64,000 nucleotides of DNA from CAYQVW01 sp964421245 (GTDB lineage Bacteria; Margulisbacteria; WOR-1; XYC2-FULL-46-14). The first letter of the stretch is position 1, and the number at the start of each line of letters is the position of its first letter. Under the pieces are notes generated by a model. The model saw only the letters and a list, made by a program, of their open reading frames with translations, was not told where the DNA came from and did not search any database. Shown here in pieces: positions 7,817-14,938 of the stretch. Both the position numbers and the translations under genes were made by a program. Location: positions 3,498-67,497 of the forward strand of contig CAYQVW010000008.1 of the NCBI GenBank assembly GCA_964421245.1. The letters run 5' to 3'.

Positions 7817-8929
7817 ATGGGAGCTACAACTGCAAATATAGGGCATCTGCCGGCAAGAGTTGCCGGAATAATGAAAAAGGACGGACTGGAACAACATTGC
7901 CCGGATCCGCTTATTTCACAGGAAACCAAGATATCCTCAGCCACTGGATTGCACGCAAGAGTGAATGAATTTTATAAAGCAGAAATACTTGCTGCAAGAA
8001 CAAGAGTAGGCTTGCCATCGGCAGACCTGGTTGTGCTGGATCTTGCCCCAAACAGTTTTGGTGATTTTCCTCTATCCGAATTACTCGAAGATAATTACGT
8101 TATAGGTGCCGATATTAATGCTGTTGCAATGGAGAATGCTAAAACCGGCCTCTCTGAAGAAAAACAAGAACACCTCACTCTTTTACAGGTAGATGCTTCC
8201 CTGGCTGCAAACGAAATAATTCAGAGTGTGCGGGATATGTTTTTTGAATATCCGACCTTAACAGACGGTTTGTTTTGGGAATTATATAACAGGATGGAAG
8301 AGATGGCGTTTTCCCGCAGGCTTCCTTTTGTCGATAACAGTATCAATATGGTAGTTGCAATAAGTGCATTTTCATCTTTTGTTGTTGAGGCAATTAACGC
8401 AATAATTCCAGGGATTATGTGGGGGAAGTATGGAAAGAAGCCTTCTTATGATTTTTTGTCCGAACAAATAACTTTTCATGGAAGAAAATTGATGAGGGGT
8501 GAGCTAATAAATAGAGCTTCCAATAGACTGTATCATCGTGTAGTCAAACATCAGCTTCGAGAAATAAGGCGAGTGCTTGATAATGAGGGGGCGGCTTTTC
8601 TTTGCGACCATGCCGTGGTTATTCCCCGTGATAATTTCGATGGTAGTTTTACTTTATACTCAAGAGATATGATTTCTCCTTCTGACCAGTATCTAACAGA
8701 TATTGGAGTAAGATTCTGTTCAGGTCGGACGGATTTTCGTGTTGCAACTAGAGCAGAAGACGTCAGTGTAATAGGACAGGATAGTTTGCATGCGATTGCT
8801 CGTGGTGTAACTGGGTTTAAAACTGTTGATGAGTTCTATTTCTGGAGTGTTAACAGTTTAGGCCATTATTGGATGGACGTTCCGGCTGTCTATAGATTAG
8901 AAACAGGCTTATTGTTACAAAAAGCTTAA
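7817..8929 (+). CDS. Putative class I methyltransferase-like protein
   Basis: 370 residues. VVLDLAPNSFGDFPLSELL resembles a degenerate motif I, followed by VIGADINAVAMENAKTG (motif II with the ribose-binding acidic end) and TLLQVDAS (motif III); FVDNSINMVVAISAF is at motif IV, and HQLREIRRVLDNEGAAFLCDH matches the post-motif helix and strand of the fold. Motif I lacks the usual GxGxG, so SAM binding is uncertain. Downstream is a REP-like element, then a convergent barrel gene. The function is unknown. Confidence 0.5.
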   Translation: MGATTANIGHLPARVAGIMKKDGLEQHCPDPLISQETKISSATGLHARVNEFYKAEILAARTRVGLPSADLVVLDLAPNSFGDFPLSELLEDNYVIGADINAVAMENAKTGLSEEKQEHLTLLQVDASLAANEIIQSVRDMFFEYPTLTDGLFWELYNRMEEMAFSRRLPFVDNSINMVVAISAFSSFVVEAINAIIPGIMWGKYGKKPSYDFLSEQITFHGRKLMRGELINRASNRLYHRVVKHQLREIRRVLDNEGAAFLCDHAVVIPRDNFDGSFTLYSRDMISPSDQYLTDIGVRFCSGRTDFRVATRAEDVSVIGQDSLHAIARGVTGFKTVDEFYFWSVNSLGHYWMDVPAVYRLETGLLLQKA

Positions 8930-8950
8930 TTTTATACTTGCCTTTCGTTT

Positions 8951-8988
8951 CCCTCCTACGCCCTTCGGGCTCCGGCGGGTAAGCCCAC
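8951..8988 (+). repeat. REP-like element
   Basis: Starts CCCTCCTACGC, has a central GCCCTTCGGGC hairpin (960-970), and ends AAGCCCAC. It is related to the unit at 5288-5323, sits between convergent genes and may help terminate transcription. Confidence 0.55.
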
Positions 8989-9029
8989 TTCACAACCGCC
9001 TCCGCATTAAGTTATAATCAATCTTGGGT

Positions 9030-9707
9030 TTAATCAATCCTAAAAGTAATTCCAAAAGTTACATTTGATGTAGAACCTTTGAAGACTGTAGAAGAATCTG
9101 TTCCGTCTATTTCTCCACTAACCGGAACATTTATTATCCCTGGAGCATATGAGAGATCAAAAATAAGACTGTTCCAGATCCTCCTTATCTCTATTGGGAG
9201 GGATATAATGTAACCACTACCACTAAAAGAAGAGGACTTGTCGGTATAACTGCTATCATCATAAAGCCTGTCGGAACTTTTACTAATGTTTATCTGATCA
9301 TACCTGATCCCTATATTTGATTCGATAAATTTGTTTTTGCCAAGATCGGGTAGATAAATAAACTCAAAAAATATCATCGAAATGTTTATTTGCGAAGTTA
9401 CGGTGTTTGATCCGCCAAAGAACGATGGGTTGCGCATGCTCCAGCCATGAGACCCGCTGCCAGTTCCTATTGAATATTTGAATCTATTTCGAAATGGGAA
9501 AGTAATCTTAAATTCTGCTCCACTTGGTGCCGCATTTTCTGGTTCGTATTCTACTAACTTGCCGGTATTTGGGAAACCCAGATAGAGGGTTTTAAAAGAG
9601 AGATCTATTTTTTTATGACCATCTACAAAATAGCTTCCTTCTTCTGCAAAAGCGCAGTTTGCAAATAGTATTGTGAGTATTATAAGTATTAATATTGCTT
9701 TGTTCAT
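9030..9707 (-). CDS. Putative outer-membrane beta-barrel protein
   Basis: 225 residues. A signal peptide (MNKAILILIILTILFANCAFA) precedes alternating-hydrophobicity strands such as EFKITFPFRNRFKYSIGTG, SQINISMIFFEFIYL and GYIISLPIEIRRIWNSLIFD, and the chain ends in NVTFGITFRID, a typical closing strand. The size suits an 8-10-strand barrel. No family is recognised. A good sigma-28-like box lies 14 bases upstream, with a short leader. Confidence 0.6.
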   Translation of the reverse strand: MNKAILILIILTILFANCAFAEEGSYFVDGHKKIDLSFKTLYLGFPNTGKLVEYEPENAAPSGAEFKITFPFRNRFKYSIGTGSGSHGWSMRNPSFFGGSNTVTSQINISMIFFEFIYLPDLGKNKFIESNIGIRYDQINISKSSDRLYDDSSYTDKSSSFSGSGYIISLPIEIRRIWNSLIFDLSYAPGIINVPVSGEIDGTDSSTVFKGSTSNVTFGITFRID

Positions 9708-9720
9708 TGGCTCTACTATA

Positions 9721-9747
9721 TTATCGTTAGTTTAGCAGAAAAATTTC
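9721..9747 (-). promoter_or_regulatory. sigma-28-like promoter of the barrel gene
   Basis: Minus strand: GAAATTTT (9747-9740), 11 bases, AACGATAA (9728-9721). One of the two best copies of the motif. Confidence 0.6.
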
Positions 9748-9775
9748 ACAATTTTGGGGGGTTCTCAAAAAACAG

Positions 9776-9804
9776 TGAAATTTTTTAGTTTACTATACGA
9801 AGAA
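9776..9804 (+). promoter_or_regulatory. Weaker sigma-28-like box upstream of 9810
   Basis: GAAATTTT (9777-9784), 11 bases, TACGAAGA (9796-9803). The -10 half deviates. A TATACG at 9794 offers an alternative. Confidence 0.3.
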
Positions 9805-9809
9805 ACTGT

Positions 9810-10589
9810 ATGGTTACAATTACACCAAAAGTAGCATCTAGGATAAAAGTTGTTGATGGCAGAGATGATACGAACGTTTTGGTCAATATTGCTGAAAGTA
9901 ATTATCAAGCAAAATTTGCCAAGACCTCTTCTAATGGAGTGGATATTTATCATGTGCGCGATCGAGATTGTTTCTCTGCAGAACAGCATTATCTTACCAA
10001 TGGCAAAGAGATCTTTGTTCTTGTTGATAGCATTGAATCATTTGTAAAACAGGGGATTCGGCCTGCTTTGGATGGTTGTCTGCAGATAGATCTGGGGAAT
10101 CTTCCTTCTCCTCGCGATATGGAAGAGGGCCAATTATCAAAGCTGCTCCTCTTTAAGCAATTTGGGCATATGAGTCCTAGTCAAATAGCAAATAAATTTA
10201 CTCGTTTTGTAGAAGAGAGCGCAGCGGCTCATAAAATGTATTCTGGGTTGGAGAATGCGCTGGCAAGAAATATGCTGGTCTACCTGCGGCTTTTTAGTAA
10301 TCGAACCTGTCCTTTTCTGGTTCTTATTTTTCTAATTACAGAAATTGGTAAAAATAAAGATACACCAGAAGCTAAACAGGCACTAAAAATATTATTGAGC
10401 TTGTCTCTGGAGAAGAAACAGATAAAGGAGCTTGGATTTGCCGGTGAAAGAATTTTTGAAACAGCATGGACACTTGAAGCCCTTATTATGCCACTAAGGA
10501 CGATTGCACTTGAGACGATAAGGAGGGGTGGTCCGCTTCAATCTGATCTGGCAGCAATTTCCCAAATGTTCGCTTCATTTAAAACTTAG
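9810..10589 (+). CDS. Hypothetical protein
   Basis: 259 residues, not recognised. The N-terminal third looks mixed alpha/beta (KVASRIKVVDGRDDTNVLVNI, KEIFVLVDSIESFV), and the rest is helical with one hydrophobic stretch (LVYLRLFSNRTCPFLVLIFL, about residues 155-175) that could be buried or membrane-associated. No signal peptide. The ATG follows its promoter within about 6 bases. Its stop overlaps the convergent gene 10586-11179 by 4 bases. Confidence 0.6.
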   Translation: MVTITPKVASRIKVVDGRDDTNVLVNIAESNYQAKFAKTSSNGVDIYHVRDRDCFSAEQHYLTNGKEIFVLVDSIESFVKQGIRPALDGCLQIDLGNLPSPRDMEEGQLSKLLLFKQFGHMSPSQIANKFTRFVEESAAAHKMYSGLENALARNMLVYLRLFSNRTCPFLVLIFLITEIGKNKDTPEAKQALKILLSLSLEKKQIKELGFAGERIFETAWTLEALIMPLRTIALETIRRGGPLQSDLAAISQMFASFKT

Positions 10590-11179
10590 GTTTTATACTG
10601 AATATATCTAACTGGTCCCTCTCGTGTTTCAGCCCGCAAATATGCCTCTATTTCTTCATCAGAAGTTGTCATAGAAATTCCGTGCTCAATTCTAAGCCTT
10701 GTTAAAGATGTTGGTCTGCCCAAATAAGCCTTTAGCTCTGAGCCAACTTCATGCAGACTTACCATCCAGCCGCTGATATCTATTCCGGCTACTTCTAATG
10801 GTTGTATAATTATTCCGGCATCACGAGCGTAGGAATGACAATAAGATGGGGGAGGTTTTTCATAAATTAACCGGACTGCTTCTATTTCAATCCTGACATC
10901 AGCCAGTTCTTTTGGGACCGGTTGTCCTGCCCGTCCAAAAGCTCTAATCACCAGAGGAAAACGCCCTAATTTCATATCTCCGTTACTCATAGCATTACCT
11001 AAAAAGGCGTCCATTGCTCCACACATATAGGCTGTGTAGTGCAGTTCACTTCTTCGTATTTCGGTCATGATTTGACGTAATGCCTTGGTGGGAATCGCTC
11101 TGCTGCTGTCGTAACCACTATCTCTTAATGTGGTATATCTTGTATTCAATGGATTTATGGACCGCATACAGGCTTTCAT
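10586..11179 (-). CDS. Hypothetical protein
   Basis: 197 residues, not recognised. Soluble, with several cysteines and histidines (ELHYTAYMCGAMDAF, PSYCHSYARDAG) but no known metal-site spacing. The start at 11179 is supported by an excellent sigma-28-like box (11186-11212) whose predicted transcription start coincides with the ATG. The promoter overlaps the end of the gene at 11211. The 3' end overlaps the convergent gene by 4 bases. Confidence 0.6.
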   Translation of the reverse strand: MKACMRSINPLNTRYTTLRDSGYDSSRAIPTKALRQIMTEIRRSELHYTAYMCGAMDAFLGNAMSNGDMKLGRFPLVIRAFGRAGQPVPKELADVRIEIEAVRLIYEKPPPSYCHSYARDAGIIIQPLEVAGIDISGWMVSLHEVGSELKAYLGRPTSLTRLRIEHGISMTTSDEEIEAYLRAETREGPVRYIQYKT

Positions 11180-11185
11180 GAATTG

Positions 11186-11212
11186 TTATCGTCTGTTCTT
11201 TAAGAAAATTTC
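11186..11212 (-). promoter_or_regulatory. sigma-28-like promoter, best copy
   Basis: Minus strand: GAAATTTT (11212-11205), 11 bases, GACGATAA (11193-11186), differing from the textbook FliA -10 (GCCGATAA) by one base. The -10 box ends seven bases from the ATG. Confidence 0.65.
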
Positions 11213-11456
11213 ACTTCACTTGTTTTAACATCTCATCTATCTGATCCATTTGTGCCAAGAGTTGATTCATGAGATTTGATAAGAAAAAATATATACTAAT
11301 TGTAAATAAAAGGACAATAATTGTTAGTGTGATCTTTTGTCCATTGCTGAAGTTAGGGCTCTTGTAAAGCAGAGGCAGAGCAAGGGGACCAAGAACGAAA
11401 AATAATAGAATAATAACCGCGGGGATACTATAGTACCAGGATGATTTGTTTGTCAT
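11211..11456 (-). CDS. Small two-helix membrane protein
   Basis: 81 residues. Two membrane segments (about 11-30 and 41-60) joined by a short loop, then an amphipathic tail NQLLAQMDQIDEMLKQVK that could form a coiled coil. A TATAAT lies seven bases before the ATG. It is divergent from the SPFH gene; small membrane partners often sit beside SPFH genes, so a link is possible but inferred. Confidence 0.6.
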   Translation of the reverse strand: MTNKSSWYYSIPAVIILLFFVLGPLALPLLYKSPNFSNGQKITLTIIVLLFTISIYFFLSNLMNQLLAQMDQIDEMLKQVK

Positions 11457-11527
11457 GAGATATATTATACAACTGATTTCTATGTTAAAATAGCAAAAAG
11501 ATACTAAAATTATTAGGAGGATTCACT

Positions 11528-12382
11528 ATGTCTTTATATTATATTGTTGTCTTCGCGGCGGTTTTGCTTTATTACTCTGTCAAAATTATTCGTCCAGTTG
11601 AGAAGGGAGTTATAGAGACTCTTGGAAAATTTACTAAAACTGCTGAAGCAGGACTTCATTTTCTTATCCCAATAATTCAACGTATTTATAAAATAAATGT
11701 TACCGAGCAGCGGGTAGATATTGAACCTCAGTCGATTATTACAAAGGATAAATTAAATGCAGAAGTAGACGGAGTAGTCTATTATAAAGTGGTCGACCCT
11801 AAAAAGTCGATCTATAATGTTAATCGTTTTTATTCTGCTGTTCCGTCGTTAGCCAAAACAACCCTGCGTGCGGTGATTGGTAAGATGACTCTGACCGAAG
11901 CAAACGAAAATAGAGATAAAATTAATACAGAAGTTGAAAATATTCTTGATAAACAGACCGATCCGTGGGGAATATCTGTTATTCGAGTTGAATTGCAAAG
12001 AATTGAGCCTCCACCGGATGTTCAGGCTGCTATGAACAACGTTGTTAAGGCAGAGAATGAAAAAATCGCAGCACTAGATATTGCAACCGCCAGAGAGACG
12101 ACTGCCGATGGAGATCGTAGGGCAGAAGTTAAGCAGGCAGAGGGACATGCTCAGGCGATTAGACTAAAAGCAACGGCAGAAGCGGAAGCGATTAAATTAG
12201 TAAACGAATCAGCGGAAAAATATTTCAAAGGCAATGCTCAATTATTAAAACGTCTTGAGACAGTAGCTACTTCTCTAAAAAATAATGCAAAGATTGTTGT
12301 TCCGGCCAATGCAGATTTGGTAAACGTAGTTGGTGATATGGCTGGTGGCGTTCTGCCGATTGTTAGGAAGAATGGAGAATAG
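11528..12382 (+). CDS. SPFH/band 7 protein (stomatin/slipin-like)
   Basis: 284 residues with an N-terminal membrane anchor (about 3-20) and a full band 7 domain: IRPVEKGVIETLGKF, GLHFLIPIIQRIYKINVTEQ, then GVVYYKVVDPKKSIYNV, TTLRAVIGKMTL, and the helical tail GISVIRVELQRIEPPPDVQ with VKAENEKIAALDIATARE. This is the classic stomatin/slipin order. TAGGAGGA precedes the ATG. Such proteins form ring-like scaffolds in membrane microdomains. No NfeD partner gene follows; the next gene is carbamate kinase after a short palindromic repeat. Confidence 0.92.
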   Translation: MSLYYIVVFAAVLLYYSVKIIRPVEKGVIETLGKFTKTAEAGLHFLIPIIQRIYKINVTEQRVDIEPQSIITKDKLNAEVDGVVYYKVVDPKKSIYNVNRFYSAVPSLAKTTLRAVIGKMTLTEANENRDKINTEVENILDKQTDPWGISVIRVELQRIEPPPDVQAAMNNVVKAENEKIAALDIATARETTADGDRRAEVKQAEGHAQAIRLKATAEAEAIKLVNESAEKYFKGNAQLLKRLETVATSLKNNAKIVVPANADLVNVVGDMAGGVLPIVRKNGE

Positions 12383-12435
12383 GTTTTCGGTTTCGTCAAC
12401 GATTGAATGAACTATCGTGATCGACAACGATTAAC
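12382..12435 (+). repeat. Palindromic repeat, short copy 3
   Basis: A 54-bp shortened relative of the units at 6871 and 7429: it keeps the outer arms (TTTTCGGTTTCGTCAACGAT ... ATCG..., ending GATTAAC) but lacks the inner stem. It begins at the last base of the SPFH stop codon. Confidence 0.5.
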
Positions 12436-12453
12436 GATCCCCCCAAAATAGAC

Positions 12454-12482
12454 TGAAATTTTCTATTTTCTTATCCGAAATA
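12454..12482 (+). promoter_or_regulatory. sigma-28-like promoter upstream of carbamate kinase
   Basis: GAAATTTT (12455-12462), 11 bases, TCCGAAAT (12474-12481). A ribosome site AGGAGG precedes the ATG at 12521. Confidence 0.5.
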
Positions 12483-12520
12483 ATTCCATACAAGTCCGAT
12501 AATAATAGGAGGATATCAAA

Positions 12521-13753
12521 ATGGCAGTATATTTATTAAATCGAGGAGCACAATGTGGAGGACCGTTAAGTAAAGCGGCGTACGATTATGCAGCTAAGAG
12601 GGGATGGCAGCAACTCTCCCTTGGTGAAGCAGCGCACCTTCGTCGTGGACAACCGACAGTCCTTGCAGTTGGTGGTAATTCCTTAGACGGATATGAAGAT
12701 GCAACAGTTAGAAATATTGTTTATTTTTTAAATCCTGTTGTTACTCATGGAAACGGCCCGCAAGTCGGAAAGTTAATGATTAAATATGATGGAGACAGAT
12801 CTTTAAATGAGTGCGTGGGGGAGACTCAAGTAGATATAGGCCAAAACCTGAAAGGTAGACTAAAGGCTGCTGCAGCGCGCATGGGTCGCATAGGTCTAAT
12901 TTGTGGTGAGGAAGGGGTTAAAATCGATGTTGTCCCAACCCGCGTAATTGTTGATGCAAATGATCCGGCGTTTGAACAGCCAACCAAATATATTGGAAAA
13001 GAATACAATCTTTCAGAGGTTCAAGCTATGGGAGGAAAAGAGGAAAAAGAGGGGCTCTATTATGTTTCGTCGGAAGGTTGGTGGGTGAAAGAATTTAAAG
13101 GCAAACCGGGTGTCTATAGAAGAGTAGTTGCTTCTCCTAAACCATTGGAAATCCATCCAGATGATTTAGCCTCAATTCGACAAAAGGTAAGGCCCGGATA
13201 TATCACTATTGCTTGTGGTGGTGGAGGTCGGCCCTATTCAATTCAAGAAGATGGATCTTTAAAGCCAGAAGAGGCTGTTATTGATAAAGATCTGGCTTCA
13301 GCCGTATTAGCAGGAGAATTACGGGCAAGAGAATTTATTATCTCAACTGCTGTTAGGCGAGTTGCTCTCAATTTTGGAACTCCAAAGCAGTATGATATTG
13401 ATTATATTGTATTGCAAGAGGCTTTAAAGTATTTATTGGAAGGACAGTTTCCACCTGGAAGTATGGGAGAGAAGATGGAGGCAGCAATCAATGCTTTGCG
13501 TTTTGGAGTCAATTCCGTTTTGATAACCCATCCAGAATTGAGATGGCTTAGTTTTGAAGGAACACTTCTTACCAGAGGACCGGATCTAGAGGGACGCGTA
13601 CATAATCTTACAAGAATGGTTGGAAATATTGCGCAAATGGCGACAAATGATCGTTACGGATTGCCCATGAATAATGAACTAGAGCGCTGGTTGGTAGCTA
13701 ATAAGCAAAAAGGGTCAGCCTTAGAGAGCTTTTTCGCCCGTTTGAGGGGATAG
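12521..13753 (+). CDS. arcC: Carbamate kinase
   Basis: 410 residues. All amino-acid-kinase signatures are present: AVGGNSL (49-55), VVTHGNGPQVG (73-83), PTKYIGKEY (154-162), SPKP (205-208), ACGGGG (231-236), VIDKDLASAVLA (253-264) and FPPGSMGEK (310-318). The enzyme interconverts carbamoyl phosphate + ADP and carbamate + ATP, usually in arginine or purine fermentation. It is about 100 residues longer than typical carbamate kinases, with a roughly 45-residue N-terminal extension and a longer C-terminus. No arginine deiminase or ornithine carbamoyltransferase gene is nearby, so its pathway here is unclear. Confidence 0.88.
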   Translation: MAVYLLNRGAQCGGPLSKAAYDYAAKRGWQQLSLGEAAHLRRGQPTVLAVGGNSLDGYEDATVRNIVYFLNPVVTHGNGPQVGKLMIKYDGDRSLNECVGETQVDIGQNLKGRLKAAAARMGRIGLICGEEGVKIDVVPTRVIVDANDPAFEQPTKYIGKEYNLSEVQAMGGKEEKEGLYYVSSEGWWVKEFKGKPGVYRRVVASPKPLEIHPDDLASIRQKVRPGYITIACGGGGRPYSIQEDGSLKPEEAVIDKDLASAVLAGELRAREFIISTAVRRVALNFGTPKQYDIDYIVLQEALKYLLEGQFPPGSMGEKMEAAINALRFGVNSVLITHPELRWLSFEGTLLTRGPDLEGRVHNLTRMVGNIAQMATNDRYGLPMNNELERWLVANKQKGSALESFFARLRG

Positions 13754-13789
13754 CTTCTGTGTTATAATCACATAACATAGGAGGGCATC

Positions 13790-14491
13790 ATGTTTAAAAA
13801 ATTACTATGCTTGTTTGTTATCGTTTTATTTATGGCTTCAATCGCTTCTGCAATATCTCTCGATGATTTAATCAATAAGCTCCAGTCTAATCAGAATAAG
13901 GTTAAAGATATGCAGGCGGAGATTTCTACAAAGATGACGACTTCGATGAAGGGAATGCCGCCGATGAATACTTCGGGTAAGATTTGGACCAAGGGTAATA
14001 ACAAGAGCAAGATGGAGATTTCATCCCCCACCAAGCAGGTTACGATTAGAAATGGTGGTAAGATGGCGGTGATCAATGCTGCTGGGCAAAAGCATGTGCA
14101 GGATTTATCAAAAATGCCAGGAGGGGGAGATCAGGATAGTTCAAGTAAGATGGATTTTGAAGAAGCCAAGAAGAAGTTTGATTTTTCTATGAAGAATTCT
14201 TTTGGCGGATATTTAATTACTGGAATTCCAAAAGCGAAGAGTCAGTTTATGGGTAAGATTGAGATTTTTGTAGATAAATCGAAGTTGGTTCCGACCAAAA
14301 TAAAAATGTTTAATCCAGCTGGAAAAGTTTTGAGTGATACTAGAATAGAATATAAAAAAGTTTCGGGTATAAATATTCCTTATAAAAATACTTCAAAGGT
14401 TATTTTGCCTAAAGGCAAGATGACGATGGAGATGACTTATTCTAATATTAAGGTTAATAGTGGGATAAGTGATAGCGTGTTTGATATATAA
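13790..14491 (+). CDS. LolA-like outer membrane lipoprotein-sorting protein
   Basis: 233 residues. The signal peptide ends at ASA-IS. The mature start (LDDLINKLQSNQNKVKDMQAEI) and the following antiparallel strands (GKIWTKGNNKSKMEI, KQVTIRNGGKMAVIN, KIEIFVDKSKLVPTKIKMF) are those of the LolA/DUF4292 fold. Such periplasmic proteins carry hydrophobic cargo in an open barrel. A TATAAT at 13763-13768 and the ribosome site AGGAGGG precede the ATG. The closest look-alike here is the secreted protein at 17424. Confidence 0.75.
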   Translation: MFKKLLCLFVIVLFMASIASAISLDDLINKLQSNQNKVKDMQAEISTKMTTSMKGMPPMNTSGKIWTKGNNKSKMEISSPTKQVTIRNGGKMAVINAAGQKHVQDLSKMPGGGDQDSSSKMDFEEAKKKFDFSMKNSFGGYLITGIPKAKSQFMGKIEIFVDKSKLVPTKIKMFNPAGKVLSDTRIEYKKVSGINIPYKNTSKVILPKGKMTMEMTYSNIKVNSGISDSVFDI

Positions 14492-14499
14492 TAAATAGA

Positions 14500-14528
14500 T
14501 TGCACAATAATTTGTGCGGTGATATACT
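14500..14528 (+). promoter_or_regulatory. Sigma-70 promoter with overlapping inverted repeat
   Basis: TTGCAC (14500-14505), 17 bases, TATACT (14523-14528). An inverted repeat GCACAA-TAAT-TTGTGC (14502-14517) overlaps the -35 and could be an operator. The same -35/-10/spacing occurs at 21337-21365. Confidence 0.65.
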
Positions 14529-14540
14529 ATCATCACATAA

Positions 14541-14578
14541 AAAGACACGGGGGAAGATGTTGATCTCGTGTCTTTTTT
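14541..14578 (+). terminator. Leader terminator (attenuator-like)
   Basis: AAAGACACG (14541-14549) pairs with CGTGTCTTT (14567-14575), followed by a T run. It lies between the promoter and the ribosome site of the gene at 14596, so it would stop most transcripts within about 45 bases unless bypassed. Confidence 0.7.
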
Positions 14579-14595
14579 GTTGAAGGAGAAAAAAG

Positions 14596-14913
14596 ATGAT
14601 TAAAAAATCGCTGTGTATCATGCTTATTGTTTGTTTTTTTGTAACAGTTCCTCTTATTTTGCCACAACCCGCAAACGCATATGGAGAAGGAGGTCTTTGG
14701 GTAGGAGCATACGGGTTAGAGTTGCTTTATAAGGGAGGGATTGCTCTATTTGATTTTGTCTCTAGTTCATTTCGTGAAAATAATAATACAGGCCTAAGTA
14801 ACAACAAGACAATAGAGGCAAAATCATTGTTAGGAGAGAAGGAAACAAAAGGTAGTATTTCAGAAATTCAAAATAAAATTAATACAACTGAAACTAATTT
14901 GAAGAAGGAGTAA
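14596..14913 (+). CDS. Small secreted protein with coiled-coil tail
   Basis: 105 residues. Signal peptide MIKKSLCIMLIVCFFVTVP... ending near ANA-YG. The mature part has a short hydrophobic patch (LELLYKGGIALFDFVSS) and a polar helical tail (SISEIQNKINTTETNLKKE). Its first 36 bases plus ribosome site are identical to the interrupted start of the gene at 24744, so both descend from one ancestral 5' end. No function is recognised. The hydrolase at 14939 follows after 25 bases. Confidence 0.6.
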   Translation: MIKKSLCIMLIVCFFVTVPLILPQPANAYGEGGLWVGAYGLELLYKGGIALFDFVSSSFRENNNTGLSNNKTIEAKSLLGEKETKGSISEIQNKINTTETNLKKE

Positions 14914-14938
14914 TTGCTGTCTATATTAATTATTTTCT

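Noticed and set aside
14541..14578. Known riboswitch (for example cyclic di-GMP type)
   Set aside because: The leader is too short for a known aptamer and shows only a terminator stem.
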